Translations under genes and position numbers: made by a program
The notes under the pieces: generated by a model
Seen by the model: the letters and a program-made list of their open reading frames with translations, nothing else
Told to the model about the DNA's origin: nothing
The model's database searches: none
DNA from: Betaproteobacteria bacterium
GTDB lineage: Bacteria > Pseudomonadota > Gammaproteobacteria > Burkholderiales > SG8-41
Length of the DNA: 48,209 bases
Direction of reading: 5' to 3'
Assembly: GCA_016202605.1 (NCBI GenBank)
Contig: JACQOJ010000099.1
Span: 1 to 48,209 of the forward strand
In this document: positions 47,759 to 48,209 of the stretch, one piece after another
How positions within the stretch are numbered: position 1 is the stretch's first letter
Layout of the letters: each line of letters opens with the position of its first letter

Positions 47759-48209
47759 ATGAACAACATGAAACTGGTGGTGGTGGGCAACGGCATGGTG
47801 GGCCAGCGCTTTCTCGAGCGGCTCGCCGCACGCATGTCGACCGATTCCGTCGACGTGACGGTATTTTGCGAAGAGCCGCGCGCGGCCTACGACCGGGTGC
47901 AGCTCACGAGCTTCTTCGCCGGCAAGTCGGCCATCGACCTCAACGTGGTACCGGCGCGATTCTTCGAAGACCGGGCGATCACACTGCGGCTGAACGACCG
48001 CGTGGTCGAGATCGACCGCCGCCGCAAGCTCGTGCGCTCCGCCCGCTATCGCGAAGTACCGTACGACAAGCTCGTGCTCGCCACCGGCTCCTATCCCTTC
48101 GTGCCCCCGATCCCGGGGCGCGATCGGCGCGGCTGTTTCGTCTATCGTTCGATCGAACATCTCGAAGTGATCCGTGCCGCCGCGCGGCGCGCGCGCGTCG
48201 GGACGGTGA
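47759..48209 (+). CDS. nirB: nitrite reductase [NAD(P)H] large subunit, N-terminal part (cut by window edge)
   Basis: The first 150 residues are present. MKLVVVGNGMVGQRFLERLA is the FAD-binding start, followed by VTVFCEEPRAAYDRVQLTSF, ARFFEDRAITLRLNDRVVEI, and YDKLVLATGSYPFVPPIPGR with the second dinucleotide-binding signature (ATG). This is the order seen in NirB and related assimilatory nitrite reductases, which reduce nitrite to ammonium with a siroheme-[4Fe-4S] centre located further downstream. GAGG lies 8 bases before ATG 47759; ATG 47768 is an alternative. It follows cobA by 22 bases. Confidence 0.88.
   Translation, partial: MNNMKLVVVGNGMVGQRFLERLAARMSTDSVDVTVFCEEPRAAYDRVQLTSFFAGKSAIDLNVVPARFFEDRAITLRLNDRVVEIDRRRKLVRSARYREVPYDKLVLATGSYPFVPPIPGRDRRGCFVYRSIEHLEVIRAAARRARVGTV

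Noticed and set aside
1-48209. CRISPR arrays, tRNA or rRNA genes, intact transposases
   Set aside because: No regularly spaced direct repeats, cloverleaf sequences or transposase-like frames were noticed on either strand.

Overview
The window is GC-rich, densely coding DNA from a Proteobacterium, most likely a betaproteobacterium. The pointers are a Bug/TctC-type solute-binding protein, a PsiF-repeat protein, HslR, a YbiB-CobA-NirB nitrogen block and a lexA-imuA-imuB-dnaE2 cassette. No rRNA, tRNA, CRISPR array or complete insertion sequence was seen. I read the sequence by eye, so family names rest on recognised motifs and not on database searches.

Layout. (1) 1-8 kb: the tail of an alpha/beta hydrolase, a LysR remnant, a Bug periplasmic binding protein, two small proteins, a B12-type radical SAM protein overlapping a DUF2237 protein, HslR, malonyl-CoA decarboxylase and a Tat-exported PhoD-like phosphatase. 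(2) 8.1-24.9 kb: a large catabolic island. It has a NitT/TauT-type ABC importer, three amidohydrolases, a split thiamine-diphosphate decarboxylase, an octopine/nopaline dehydrogenase-family enzyme, a dipicolinate synthase A-like protein, a PhyH-like protein with a degraded metal site, a tautomerase, an isochorismatase-VOC fusion, a CobW GTPase, a metal-site-degenerate M24 (creatinase-like) protein and an enolase-superfamily enzyme. A GntR/FCD regulator sits in the middle. Three near-identical 17-bp palindromes (GATCACAYARTRTGATC) lie in front of the three leftward operons, one of them also in front of the regulator. This makes the island one regulon, probably for import and stepwise breakdown of a cyclic or amidated nitrogen compound.

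(3) 25-27 kb: a DUF2520 dehydrogenase-like protein and a double-hotdog thioesterase. (4) 27-34.2 kb: a defence island with less GC-rich stretches. A decayed SNF2-type helicase is followed by a putative core-binding-domain protein, an ORF6N protein, a type III restriction-modification pair (mod, res) and a decayed Mrr-like nuclease. Between mod and res lie a fic gene and a small antiparallel ORF carrying a Fic-inhibitor motif. (5) 34.2-40 kb: the SOS mutasome operon lexA-imuA-imuB-dnaE2, with an 18-bp perfect palindrome just before lexA.

(6) 40.2-45.5 kb: a PA0069-type radical SAM protein, a deacetylase remnant, a luciferase-family oxidoreductase, a PsiF-repeat protein, an apparently exported protein-isoaspartate methyltransferase, a lipoprotein and an outer-membrane barrel. 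(7) 45.8-48.2 kb: ybiB, cobA and the start of nirB, with sigma-54 type promoter sequences in front of both ybiB and cobA. This is the siroheme/nitrite-reductase arm of nitrogen assimilation.
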